A stretch of DNA of 64,000 nucleotides, taken from Sparassis latifolia. Its lineage: Eukaryota > Basidiomycota > Agaricomycetes > Polyporales > Sparassidaceae. A program made the position numbers and the translations under genes. The stretch lies in NCBI GenBank assembly GCA_018466975.1, contig CM031561.1, forward strand, positions 4,216,001 to 4,280,000, in the 5' to 3' direction. The notes beneath the pieces were generated by a model. It saw only the letters and a list, made by a program, of their open reading frames with translations. It did not search any database and was not told the DNA's origin. This document shows, one piece after another, positions 1-10,661 of this stretch (the stretch's first letter is position 1; the number at the start of each line of letters is the position of its first letter).

Positions 1-600
1 ATGCCTGGGGAGATATATTATTGCGTCTCTTGGAGGTTGATTGCATTTGAATGTATAGAAGAGGACGGGTTTTGCGATCATCCCAAATGTGGAGGCAGAC
101 GGCTGGAACAGAACGGTGCATGCATGGATCAGTGATTGACATGTTTTGCTCGCCGAACAGTGAGAAGCATGGTTGATGTGAACTACAACCTCGACAAACC
201 TATGAAGGCACCATGAAGCAAATGGCCCGGACCTCCAGATCAGCACTCTCATCAAATTCATGAAAGAAATTCCAGAAATGCAAGATGCTGAGTGCTATCC
301 GTGAGTACATTTTCGACCTCCTCGCGATTTGTTGCAACACTCAGATTCAGTGCTTATCAGGCTATCTACAACAACGACAGGATCACCTATGGCGAGCCCG
401 ACTATTTCACATATCCACTCACGGCGGCCAGTGCCTTGCCTGTGTTCATCGGACCTCAACATCGCTTCAGAGAGCCGAGTGCAGGATTGGTAGATATGGG
501 GTTCGTCGGGCGTGCACCTGCATGTATTATGTACTATAAATGCAATTTATTTTATTGGCTGCACAATCCTGTACCAAGAGCTGGTGGAATCTGATGTAGG
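1..600 (+). pseudogene. Decayed upstream copy of the F-box-like gene (window edge)
   Basis: The first 135 bases translate to a peptide ending ...AFECIEEDGFCDHPKCGG, which closely matches residues 84-102 of the intact gene at 1154-2264 (AFECVEDDGFCDLPDCGG). The splice donor at the same place is kept (GTGCAT). A block near 180 gives NYNLDKP, matching DYNLERP of the second exon, and 400-500 resembles the region after it, but stops and frameshifts break the reading frame right after the second-exon start. The copy therefore looks like a degenerated tandem duplicate. Its 5' part lies outside the window. Confidence 0.6.
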
Positions 601-1153
601 TGCCGAGAATGCATTACCTATTGCCCTCAGGTATATGATCTAATGCATGTTACCAGGCACCTCAAGTGAAGGTCGACCACACATTCCCTCAGTGCAGTGC
701 ATGTCATTACTGAAATCCTTGAGTGTGCTGCCACGACTATTGAAGACAATGTCATAACCATGACTTCTCAACTGTTCTCCAATCTTGCCTGGAATCTCAA
801 CTCGAGCTTGGTGGCTGAGCTTCGCCCGAGATTCGGTACGACCTCAGACAAAGGTCACGCGTCGACGAGCTTCAATTGATGGTTGCTCATTCGGAAACTC
901 GAAGGTCGACAGGACCTTTCTTATTCAATTTTCGGTCCTGGCTCCTTGATCACTCAGACAGATAGGGTCCAATGTCAAACTATCATTGCTGAGTTTCCGC
1001 GGTGTATGATTACTGAAGGTCTGCAGTTTGGCTTTCAGTGCAAATTTGGTAGCTACCTAGATTCCAAGGCACGTGGTCTGCTTCAGTGTTTACCACCTTG
1101 AGTTACTCGACCTACTGCAGTGCCACGGGCCAACAAACGTTCCAGGACACAAA
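601..1153. other. Intergenic, no gene seen
   Basis: Short ORFs only. I see no splice-linked coding signal and no recognisable domain. The stretch may contain further eroded remnants of the tandem copy. Confidence 0.4.
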
Positions 1154-2264
1154 ATGACACGTCGGCGGCGAGAGAAGGACTTTCTGGATGTTTTTCCTAA
1201 TGAGCTGCTGCTCATGATCAAGGCGAGAATCGCTGAGACCGACCTCCGTACGCACGTCTGCTTCTACAACAGCTCCACGCGAATCGCTGGAATGTACGGC
1301 AACGTTTGGGAGCAGGAAGAGTACTGGAAGAAGCTGTGCTGGCTGAACGGGCTCGGTTTGCTACCGGGGGAGTCATGCAAGTCCGTTTCGTGGAAGCAGA
1401 TTGCGTTCGAGTGCGTCGAGGACGACGGGTTCTGCGATCTCCCCGACTGTGGAGGAAACGCGTTGGTGAAGAATGGTGCGTGTGCACTGTAATACACCCG
1501 CGAGCGTGTTGTTTATAGTGGTGTTTTATAGTGGCGTTAATGGCGGCTGCCGACTACAACCTCGAAAGACCTACGCAGGCGCTGGCGCACAAAGAGGGAG
1601 GGCCGGACCTGGACTGCAGTCCCCTTCTGAGCCACATCAAGTTCCGGAGCAATCAGGAATGGTCGTGGCGGATGAAGCCCGACTATGATGCGCAGCTGTA
1701 TGTGCGCCCGTCCGAGGCGCAGAGCAGCTGGGGCCGCCGCCTGCACGCGCATCCCATCGCGTGCCGCAGCTTCGCGACGTTTCCGCCCATACAGCGGCTG
1801 AACTTCTCGGAGTTGTATGGACTGGAGTTCCACCCGACCAAGAGAACGACCGGCGTGACCGTGTGGGACGTGCAGTCCACGCTGCAGAAGAAGTGTGTCC
1901 CTTGGCGGTCATGATTTTTCGGGCACGCTCATACTCTTTGCAGACTGGACACGGGAATCCTCGCCAGTGGTGTTGCGGAATTCCTGGAGTGGCACGAAAC
2001 CAATGTACCTAAGCATTGGGACGTTCGGACCATGCTCAACGAACTGTGCACGCTGCGGGGTATGCTCTCCGTTGTGTACGTCTGCAGTTATCTCGATTCG
2101 TCTCTCCCTAATCATTTGGCCTCACATGCAGGCGTTGGGATGGGATGGAGATAAGTATCGACGACGACGACGACGGTCCATACTTCGTTATTGAGCTTGT
2201 CAGGATTGAGAGAGACGATGACGACGACGAGAGCGATGACGAATACTCAGATATATCGTGTTAG
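1154..2264 (+). CDS. F-box-like protein with DUF6699-like C-terminal region
   Basis: Four exons: 1154-1475, 1532-1892, 1944-2075, 2132-2264, giving 315 aa with introns of 51-56 nt and consistent phases. The N-terminus (FLDVFPNELLLMIKARI, residues about 9-25) fits the start of an F-box, the motif that docks substrate receptors onto Skp1 in SCF ubiquitin ligases. The middle segment (SFATFPPIQRLNFSELYG..., then VTVWDV) resembles the basidiomycete DUF6699 domain, recognised by pattern only. The tail is very acidic, with runs of Asp and Glu. Large F-box families are common in Agaricomycetes. A decayed copy lies directly upstream, suggesting local duplication. The substrate is unknown. Exon structure is well supported; the F-box assignment is moderate. 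Confidence 0.7.
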
Positions 2265-2784
2265 CGACTGTGTCCAATACCAGTAGGTTCCGCATCTGTG
2301 GGGATGCATACACTAACGCTAGCGCCTTGTGCAGATTACATGGAGGGCACCAGGCAGCGTTTACTGGACGGATACCTCGTGAACTCTACGCCCATTCTTT
2401 TATGCTCTACACTATCGAATTTATAATGATTTATAGATGGTGGCCATATACTGGATTTGACCTTATTAATCACCCAGCCTTCACAAATTGTTGCACGAAG
2501 CTTCGCCTCCGACAAGAGGCAAACTTTTCAGTAAGCACTTGAAACAACCCCCCCCCCCCAACGCGAGGTGATTGTTCACCGTTTCCCTTCATGTTTTATC
2601 TGAGGATCCTCTTACAGCCAGTGTAAGCCTCAACATTCTCGATCTAAAATTATGACCACTTCCCAAATGCGTATTGAATTTTAGATCGTACAGCACAGAT
2701 GTATGCAAGTCGTGTAACATCGAGCAACGCAGCATTCAACAATTAACCAGAACATACGACGACATAGCGGAGGGTCCAGGAAGA
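2265..2784. other. Intergenic; contains a hairpin-forming inverted repeat
   Basis: There is no gene. A run of 13 C lies near 2548-2560. An 11-base inverted repeat (GATCTAAAATT ... AATTTTAGATC) sits at about 2641-2688 with a spacer of about 26 nt. It lies between two convergent genes and could be a transcript-end hairpin or a small repeat relic. Confidence 0.4.
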
Positions 2785-4759
2785 TCATGAGGTGCCAGAG
2801 CGTCGTGCCAAAGCTCTACTGCACAGTTGGCACGGATTTTGCGACACCGCTGTCGGCAACCCGAGCAGCGGTCTCTGTCGCCGCTTGTGCCGCAGCAGAG
2901 CGCGGAGAAAAGGGATGCTGCTGGGATTTAGCTCAGACTTCCCACCGGGACCGGTAGACACTGAGCTAAAGGACTGCTGGTGCGGGCGCCCGATGCCCGC
3001 CGGTTCGAACGGCGGAGCGCGACTGGACAAATTCGAGCTTGACGCGGCCGACACAGGATGTGGGGAGATCCCCAGCGGGATGGCGGGGGTGGATGAGGTC
3101 GATGCAGACGATGAAGATGCAGGTGAGTGCCCGGCGAAGCGGGTAGTGAGTGTCTTGCTGTGGCCATGAGGACTGAGGTTGATCACGCCCGGGATGGCGT
3201 GCATGTGTCCGGGGAGGGACTGGCGAGGTGCATGGTTCTGCGGCCGCTGGATAGGATCTGGTAACCCAATCGGTTTTGGAGGTGTAAATTGGGAGTGCGG
3301 GCCGTGATGGATGTGAGGATGGCTGTGGCGCTTTCGTTGGTGGACGAGGTGTAAATGATGATTATGGTGATGAGCTTGGCTATGTCGTTCTGGCGAAGTA
3401 GACTCTGTGGGCCCCCTGCCATCTGGATCCAGTATGGAGCCTTCGTCCCGACTGCCCTCATCTCTATCCTTCCTCACCGCGTCTGCGCTCGCCCCGATAT
3501 CGCCCTCATACCCAAACGGATCGCTCTCAATTCGCTCCCTCTCCTCCTCCAGCTTCTTCAGCTTTTCCTCCAGCTCCCTGACGACCCCTCCCTCGCCCTC
3601 CAGCTTCTCCCGCTTCCCGTTCAACTTGTCCAACTTGTTAACCATCACCGCAAGCTCCGCCTGCAGGGCCTCCACTCGTCTCTTCTCCCTACCCTCCGTC
3701 TCCTCGCGGCTCTCCCTCACCTTAGCCGCACCCTCCTTCACCCGCATCCACTCTTTCTCGACCGTGTCCTTCCGCTTTTCCAGCCCAGGCAGCGCAGCCT
3801 CCCTGTCGCGGATCAGTTCCTCGATCTCCCTCGCTGCGGCGAGCGTCTGTTTGACCGCTTCCTGCAGTGCGAGCACCTTCTGGCGTCCACGGTGCTCGCC
3901 CGCAGCGTGGCGGTCGGACGCGCGCTTCAGTGTATCGATCTCGGAGCGGAGCGCAGCGTCGGCCTTCTGCGACTCCCGCCGGGCGGTCTTGAGTGAGGTC
4001 GTTAGGGCGGAGTGCTCGGAGGTGAGCATGTTGAGTGTGTGCAATAGTTGCTGGCGTCGATCTTCGAGTGTCAGTGCTGGTACAGGGGAGGGTGGGTGAC
4101 CATTAGGGTGCGGAGGTGAAGGAGAGCCGGCATCCCCGTTGGAGGGAGTTGAGGCCACCGGGGGAGCGGGTAATGTCTCCAAGGGTGGCGATGTACCGAG
4201 ACCAGTCGGCTCCTCAGGTTGGTACTCTGGCTCTGCAGAGTTTGTAGTCACCTCGGCATCTACGCAGAGGCATGGTCAACAACATTGGAGTAAACGATGG
4301 ATTACTGTACACACCTGTAGTTATTTGCCCGTGAATGCTTCTCTCACCAGGAAGCAAGCCCAATTCGACATCATACTGCCTTCCGGGCATCAGACCAAAG
4401 AGTATGATGACTGCTTCATCCTCGTCGTCTATCTTCATTAGCACCCTCTGCCACGGTATCCCGTTCACCTTTACGGACAAGCCCTTCGCGAGGACGTTCG
4501 ATACAATCTGGTTCTGAGCGGCGTCGGCACTGGAGCTGTCTGTGTCTGCATCGTCGTCAGACGACTGGAGACCAAGCGAGGCAAGAGACGGCTCCGAGTT
4601 CGCGGACTCAGCACCAGTATAGGGCGAGGAGAGGACAAACGTTACGGAAACAGATGTGATTTCACGCACAGAGAGGGTAAGCGTCGGTCGCCACGGTCGG
4701 ATAGAACGCCACTCTGTGAGATCCTCTACACCATTCGGGTGCTGTACTTCCCCAGGCAT
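2785..4759 (-). CDS. Long coiled-coil protein, function unknown
   Basis: Two exons on the minus strand, 4759-4315 and 4259-2785 (55-nt intron), giving 639 aa. Residues about 1-150 form a globular part that includes a segment of beta-sheet character (VNGIPWQRVLMKIDD, then LMPGRQYDVEL), rather like a fibronectin-type strand pattern. A Pro/Ser linker follows, then about 160 residues of heptad-like Leu/Glu/Lys/Arg sequence that should be a coiled coil. A His-rich stretch and a Ser-rich low-complexity tail end the protein. The layout is loosely reminiscent of filamentous-fungal AcrB-type ubiquitin-network proteins, but I do not claim that identity. A terminal intron could alter the last 40 residues. 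Confidence 0.75.
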
Positions 4760-5200
4760 GGTGGTGAGGTTGTAACAATTAAGTATGGCCCAGTCGAGAT
4801 GAATGCACTGGAGCTCAGAAGAAGCGTATCTGTGCGCCTCGCACAGTCGTCCTCGCGGCGTTCCGAGCACAAGGTTGGATAATAGCTTCTAGTCCTGTTC
4901 TCCGTGCAGGCAAACAACCAAGAAGGCGTAGGTGAACCTCTATGGCGACCTGAAGAATGTTGTAGAGAATAATGTTCGGTACTGGAGGTTCATGGTCGCG
5001 GAGATCAATGCAATGTCTGCATGATCGAGTTTCCACCTGTCGTGGATGATGGCTTTCGGAGATTGAATTGTCACAGTGATGATTACTACCGACCACTCAT
5101 GCATGCTGCGAGAAATATACACTGAGCTCGTAAGTACTCGGATAATTGGTGTGTACGACAGGGAATTTACGCGTAGAGATAGGAAACGACGTGGCAATAC
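4760..5200. other. Intergenic between two minus-strand genes
   Basis: This should hold the promoter of the coiled-coil gene and the 3' end of ENP2. Small ORFs here are neither spliced nor recognisable. Confidence 0.5.
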
Positions 5201-7847
5201 TCACATCCTTCTGAAAGTATTTTTGCTCCCACTCCGCATACCTTTCCGCCTGTGCGTCCTGCCCTTGCGCTCGCTCTCACTCATCTCCTGCTCCTCTCTA
5301 CCTCCCCTCTCCATCCCTGCACCGAACGTCTCAACGCCCTTCCTCCGCGCAGTACCTTTCACCCGCTGCTTCATCCCGTTGTCATGATCATCGTCGAGGA
5401 TATCATCGTCGGCGTGGTGTGAGGAAGCCTTGGGGATAAAGGACATCTCCATGCCACCGTCGGCGCTGTGCCGAAGCTGAGTATCGCGAGGTGGTGCGCG
5501 TCCCTTCCTCTTCGCGTCAACTCCGCCGGTGAACCGCCGCTGGCCAAAGGTGGCGTCTTTGTCCGCACGAGCGCTGGCGACATCAGACTTCGCGCGCAGA
5601 GGGACCATGCGGACGTTTGGCTGCCGCTGCTGAGGTTGTCGGGAACGCGCCTGCGCCCTGGAACTTGTCCGCGCTGCCATTCGAGCACGGATGTCATCAT
5701 GCCAGAGTTCTGCAAATCAAATCAGGATCTACATACCGATCAACATACGACAGTGCTCACCGTCTGCCGCGTCACTGTCTTCGCTTTCTTCTTTCTTGTC
5801 CTCCTCACTTTCACTCTGGCTGCTGCTTTCACCCAGGCCGTCAGACGACATTTTGTCACTCTCCTCTTCCTCCTCCTCCACCGCTGTCTTCGTCCTGCCT
5901 CTGTTCGTGCTCGCGTCTCCGTTCTTCCGCTGCGCGACTGCAGACGGGTTCATCAGCGCGTACTCGCGACTACTCTCATCCACCTGGAACTCGGCGTCCT
6001 CGAACAAAGCCTTGAACCGGGGGTCGCTCAGTAACGTTGGCTTCTCATTGACGTCCACGCCGTTGCCCTCCTCCACGCCCTCGTCGATGACCATCGCGTC
6101 GACATCGACATGTTCGGCATCCTCCGCCGCCCGTGCCCTCTTGGCCACACGCCGCTCTTCTCGTCGGCGTTCCCGCTCCTCCTTCCTGATTTTCTCCGCC
6201 AGCGCCTTGTTGACACGCACGCCCGGGTCCGCACGGGCGCGGATACGGCTCTCCGCCATCTTCTCCATCTTCTCGCGCACAACGCGTTCGCGGTGCTCTG
6301 CGTACACATACGGGTTCGCGATGACGCGCGCTGCGTCATAGAGCGCGAGCGAGAGGAAGTAACCGTGCATGTACGGCTTGAGCGCAGGGGTGCCCACCAG
6401 GTGGTCGAGGCCCAGGCTGAAATAGTTAATCTGGGTGTGAGAATGTGAAGATGAACAGAGAAGCGGCACACGTACGTTGCAAGCTCGCTACGCTCCACGA
6501 ACTTGTAGTCCTGGTATGCCGTGCGCGTCGTCTGGTCTTCCAGCTCCTCTGTGATGTTCTCGAGGAAGCTGCACCACTGCGGCGCGGGCCCGAGCTGCGG
6601 GATGTAGTACGTCGTCATCTGGATGGCTTCGTTGGCGATCATGAGCAGGCCGCTCCCGGGGACATGGTGCACGTCGTTTAGGTCGTACGCAGGTGTAATC
6701 GACGCGAAATTAGTATCAGGCTACGTGCCGCACGTCATTTGAGTTACAGTAAGCGCAACCAGCGAGTGCAGCCACCCACCGAATTCCGATCCCAGATTTT
6801 TATCACCTTCTTGTCGGCGCTAAGCACGAGCCCGTCGCCCGCCATCCTGCTTCCTCCCTCAATCCAGATAACTTTTTTGATAGGGAGGCCGTATCCCTGG
6901 TCCTTCAGCGCTAGATGACGCGCAGCACGGATATCATACAGGAGAGTATGCCCGGACGACGTGCCTATGGCGTACGAGAGCCCATCCAGACGGGACGATA
7001 TAGCCGTAACCGACGGTGATGGTTCGCCCCCGACGCCCGGCATTGTCTGCGTAGAGCTACTGACAGGTAAAAGGCGTTCACGCGGTAGCCTCAACACGCC
7101 AACCCTCGCGCGCGAGCGGGGATCCCAAAATTGCACGGTCCCATTGCCCTCCACGCCGAACGCAAAGAGCTGGTGCGCGGGATTGATGTCAATCGCGTTC
7201 ACGCCCGGCACGTCATCCTCGCCGGGACTCTGTAGGACCAGTGGGTTGAGGAAGCGGCCTTGATCAAGATTGAGCCGGTAGACCTCGGCGCCGGACGCTC
7301 CAAAGAGCGCGTCGCAGGTGGGGAAATGGTACGCGAGCGCGCGCCCGAAGTGCGGGATGCGTGTGCGGTAGTGCAGCCCGCCCTGCGTGTGCAACTCGAT
7401 CGTGCGGTCGTTCTGCAGGTGTATCGACTTCGTCCAATCATCCGAGAGCATCTGCGCGCCGAGTATGCATCGTAAGGAACGAAAGAGGGTAGACGGGAGG
7501 GGCGCGGACTTACTCACAATGAAGTCGACGTTCTCCGCCTCCGAGTGCCGCTCGAACTTGAGGGAGAGCTGGTCGAGGTCCCACACTTTCATCTGTGGCT
7601 TGTAAGTCCCCGTCGCTACCGCATGGTGTCCATCGCGTGTGGTCTTGATGCGGTTGCTCGCCTCCGGGAACTCGAAGTGCTGGATGAGCTCGATGGTGCC
7701 CTCGACATGTTCTCGTATCGCACGCTTTCCTTTCGCATTTGCAGCACGTTTACGTGTGAGCCAGTCTGGGAGAGACGACGAGGAACCCGATGCGGCCCCA
7801 TTTACCGTGTAGATTTTGACCGAGGAGGGATCAGGGAGTGTGCTCAT
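5201..7847 (-). CDS. ENP2: ENP2/NOL10 nucleolar WD40 ribosome-biogenesis protein
   Basis: Five exons (7847-7518, 7451-6780, 6720-6476, 6416-5761, 5709-5201) code for 803 aa. Enp2/NOL10 is an essential nucleolar protein of the 90S pre-ribosome (SSU processome), needed for 18S rRNA maturation. The N-terminal half is the WD40 propeller (IKIWDRN, FWDPRSR, LLYDIRAARH). After it comes the family signature ITPAYDLNDVHHVPGSGL, the segment KFVERSELATLGLDHLVGT and KPYMHGYFLSLALY. The acidic coiled segment and the basic C-terminus (ETFGAGME, then KGRTHRRKGMRSGSKNTFRRM split by a few residues) are typical. All four introns are 51-66 nt with good GT-AG ends. Splice choice at 6476/6416 follows the family reading through LATLGLDHL. 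High confidence. Confidence 0.95.
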
Positions 7848-9027
7848 CCTGGGCGTCCAATGAAGCGGCAATTACTGAAGTACGACGACTTCTAGCTTAA
7901 TTACGGGCAAACTCTCGACCGAATTTTATTGCATACCTGGCACCCGTTGTCTGATTATTATTCCGCCACTGATATTCGATGTGCCGCCGAGTGCAGTGTG
8001 ACACTGTTAGCACTGTGACCTGCCCCACGGTAAAAGTAAGAGTGATCAATGGACCCAAAATCTAATGTTCCCGCTATAGTTGGAAAGGAAGCACGTTCAG
8101 GAAGAGTAAGTTAAGACACGGTAGGAGGAGTGGTGGTGCCGCGTCTGCAAGAATTCAGAAATTTCTTGCCCATGGCACGTGACGTCGCCTCCCCGATCTA
8201 GTAATTTCGCCTCGTGTCTACCATCCTCCATATCGAGCGCTCCATTTTATTCCTCTGATATTTCAAGGTCAGTCCTAGGCAAGATTTTTACAAAACGTGA
8301 ATCCCAGATTACAGTGCTTTTCATATGACAGCTAGTTGCTAAATCAATAGGCACGCACGAAAAATATTCCCTTAGGTCGGACATCCAAAGAGGATATACT
8401 GATTGGCCAGTTCTCACTTCCCAAGCAGACGGAGCTGCCTTGGACGTGATCCAAGACGGCTTCGGAATCTTCCTGTTTGATGTCCGACCTATGGTCTGAT
8501 TTTTTACTTGGGCGTTAGCGAATAGCTGGAAACCGGATAGTCTTGACACAAGACCGTGAATGAGGGTCTTGTGCCGAGACCAGGAAACCAGAATCGCGTT
8601 GTGATTATCGAGCCAGCTTGTTTCTCCCAGACAAATATGCAAAGCACTGTAACCGAGGCCAGCTGGCTAGGGCCTCAGGTGTCCGTACATACAAGTTATG
8701 CGCATCGGACTGCCGTCACTTTCAAAAACACATCGCACTTGAGATTTCTGCGGTTAACGAACAGGTGCCATTCCAGGTGCAACGTTATTATTGAATGTCT
8801 CATGGCGTTTGTCGTAAATAAGTTAATCCCCGAGTCCATCCCCGCCTCACATTATCCGCAACATGACAAGAACACACCCACGTCAATACACGAGACCGCG
8901 CCAAGTTTTGGAACACACGTAGGGTACACACAGCGATTCTGGCTCGAACACGATTACGGAGGAGCCAGATCTTATACGCATGCGCCACTCGCTGCCGTTT
9001 ACAGAAGGATGTCGCCCTACGTTTCGT
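7848..9027. other. Intergenic between ENP2 and ERV29
   Basis: Upstream region of ENP2 and 3' flank of ERV29, about 1.2 kb. Two ORFs of 131 and 174 codons occur on opposite strands, but neither shows a domain or splice partners, and one overlaps the ERV29 3' exons in antisense. I see no supported gene. Confidence 0.5.
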
Positions 9028-10295
9028 CTAGTATGTCTTCTTCTTCTCGTCCACGGATAGACCCCCTGTTTGAAAGTTAGGAATGTTAGATTTGAATAAC
9101 TGTGCATAGATGCAAACATACCAGGGCCCATGTTCACGAGAAGGATCAGACCACCGACGATTGCTATTAAAAGATGATGTGTAAGTTCTGTATCCAGAAA
9201 GAATATATGTGAAAACTACAAACATAGTGTCTGGAAGAAATCATATCTGTAAAGATACAGACTCAGACCGGTACGCGTCGTTCAAATGGAACCACACTCA
9301 CTTCAGGAAATCCCGCTGCGGGTGTTTCGAACTCACGCTCCACCAGTTGTTGATGAAGACGTTGAATATGCTGAGAGTGATGACCAGGAACGCGGCGGAC
9401 CACTTCGCCTTGAACCCAACAGCGACCATGACGCATGCTGCGAGGCCGAAACACGAGACAAACAGTCGGATGATTGTCCATTCTCCACGGAGCATGAACC
9501 CAATGAAGAGGAAGATGAGCAGGACGCGGCCCGCGAGAAGAAAACTGTGCGCCATAGTCGTCAGCAATTGGCATAGCGCACACCAGGGCGAACACTTACT
9601 ATTTCTTGCGGTCCGTCTCACTAATGGACGGCAACCCGGCGAAGATCTTCTTGCGGGTGTACATTGAGTCCGTCAGGACCATGAGCAGCCCGCCGATGAC
9701 GCTGAGGTTGCGAAGGAAGAAGTTGAGATCAAAGATAAGCCCATAGCCAAATGCCTGCATGATGACTACGCCGAGCAGCCCACCGACCGCGAATTCTGAG
9801 TGCTTTTTCAGGATGACCGAGGCTGAGCCAGCAAGCATCGTCTGTAACATAATGTCTCAGCGGTAGCGTAGACCCAAGGTGCACTGCAACTCACAATGAC
9901 GTTGATCATCAAGAACAGGTGCGACAGACCCCAGTAGAAATGGCGATGCCTGCATATGTGTGCTTAGAGCAAAGGTGCGACTAATGTCACACCACGTACC
10001 TCTGCAGGTACCATAGCTGGTCGTTCCATTGCGTGATAATCCGCAACGAGTCCTCCAGAAATGTGACGACTATGAGAAACCTGCCGATCGCTGGCAGATG
10101 CGGCTTCAGCGGTTGTGTGTATATCTCAACATTGTCCTCGAATGTGCGGGCAAATGTGCGGAGCTTCTCGAGGGGTTCGTCTGGATTTGCTGCTCTGTAT
10201 CCAGACGACGCTCGTGAGTTCCCAAAGCCATGTGGGTCGGAGGAGTACCCTCCTGAGGGTGCGGCGGGGCGTGCAATGCTGATGCGTGCGGACAT
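9028..10295 (-). CDS. ERV29: ERV29/SURF4 family ER cargo receptor
   Basis: Seven exons: 10295-10000, 9949-9895, 9841-9600, 9544-9302, 9246-9224 (only 23 nt), 9163-9122 and 9065-9028, giving 312 aa, the normal length of the family. Erv29 cycles between ER and Golgi and loads soluble secretory cargo into COPII vesicles. Several membrane helices are visible (for example GRVLLIFLFIGFMLRG and FLIVVTFLEDSLRI), with the family blocks QWNDQLWYLQ and TDRKKYFLLAGR, and FFQTLSIVGGLILLVN near the end. The protein ends EKKKTY, a dilysine COPI-retrieval signal. All six introns are 50-60 nt. It is divergent to the MutY gene with 366 bp between start codons. Confidence 0.95.
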
Positions 10296-10661
10296 GGCGG
10301 AACGTTGGAGAGAGCGAAGGATGTGACGAACGAGAGGGCGACGTGGCGGAAGGTGCGCGTGGGAAATTACAGCGCTCCTACTTACCACTTTCGGCGCACA
10401 GCCTCGGTGATCCTCCAATCATCAGAATAAAAAGTTTCAGATTTTCCGCACAGGTCGCGTAAGATTCTGAAATGATGCACCGTGAATATGTTCTATGTTT
10501 TCGAACATATGAAAAACGTACGGTACAAACATTCAGCACGACGTGATCACGTGATGTACCGCGCTTCGTGACGCGTTGGACAGGATCGTTCAACTCTGGC
10601 CTCCCTCAACTTCGTAGTTTTGTCACTCGCCCGAGTTTACAACAGCAAAGGTGAGACAAAA
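10296..10661. promoter_or_regulatory. Shared upstream region of ERV29 and MutY genes
   Basis: 366 bp between two divergent start codons, so both promoters must lie here or overlap the genes. A palindrome-like pair of repeats (TTCGAACATATGAAA context near 10500) is visible, but I cannot name a factor. Confidence 0.5.

Noticed and set aside
3001..3012. GGTTCGAAC motif resembling a tRNA B box
   Set aside because: It lies inside the coiled-coil coding exon and no cloverleaf or A box can be drawn around it.
3355..4099. Two long plus-strand ORFs (213 and 230 codons) opposite the coiled-coil gene
   Set aside because: They are antisense shadows of a GC-rich coiled-coil coding region. They are Leu/Ser/Pro-rich without domains.
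5691..6341. 216-codon Ser-rich plus-strand ORF
   Set aside because: Antisense to the acidic part of ENP2, whose Glu/Asp codons read as Ser/Leu on the other strand.
8556..9080. 174-codon plus-strand ORF
   Set aside because: Overlaps the 3' exon of ERV29 in antisense, has no domain and no introns.
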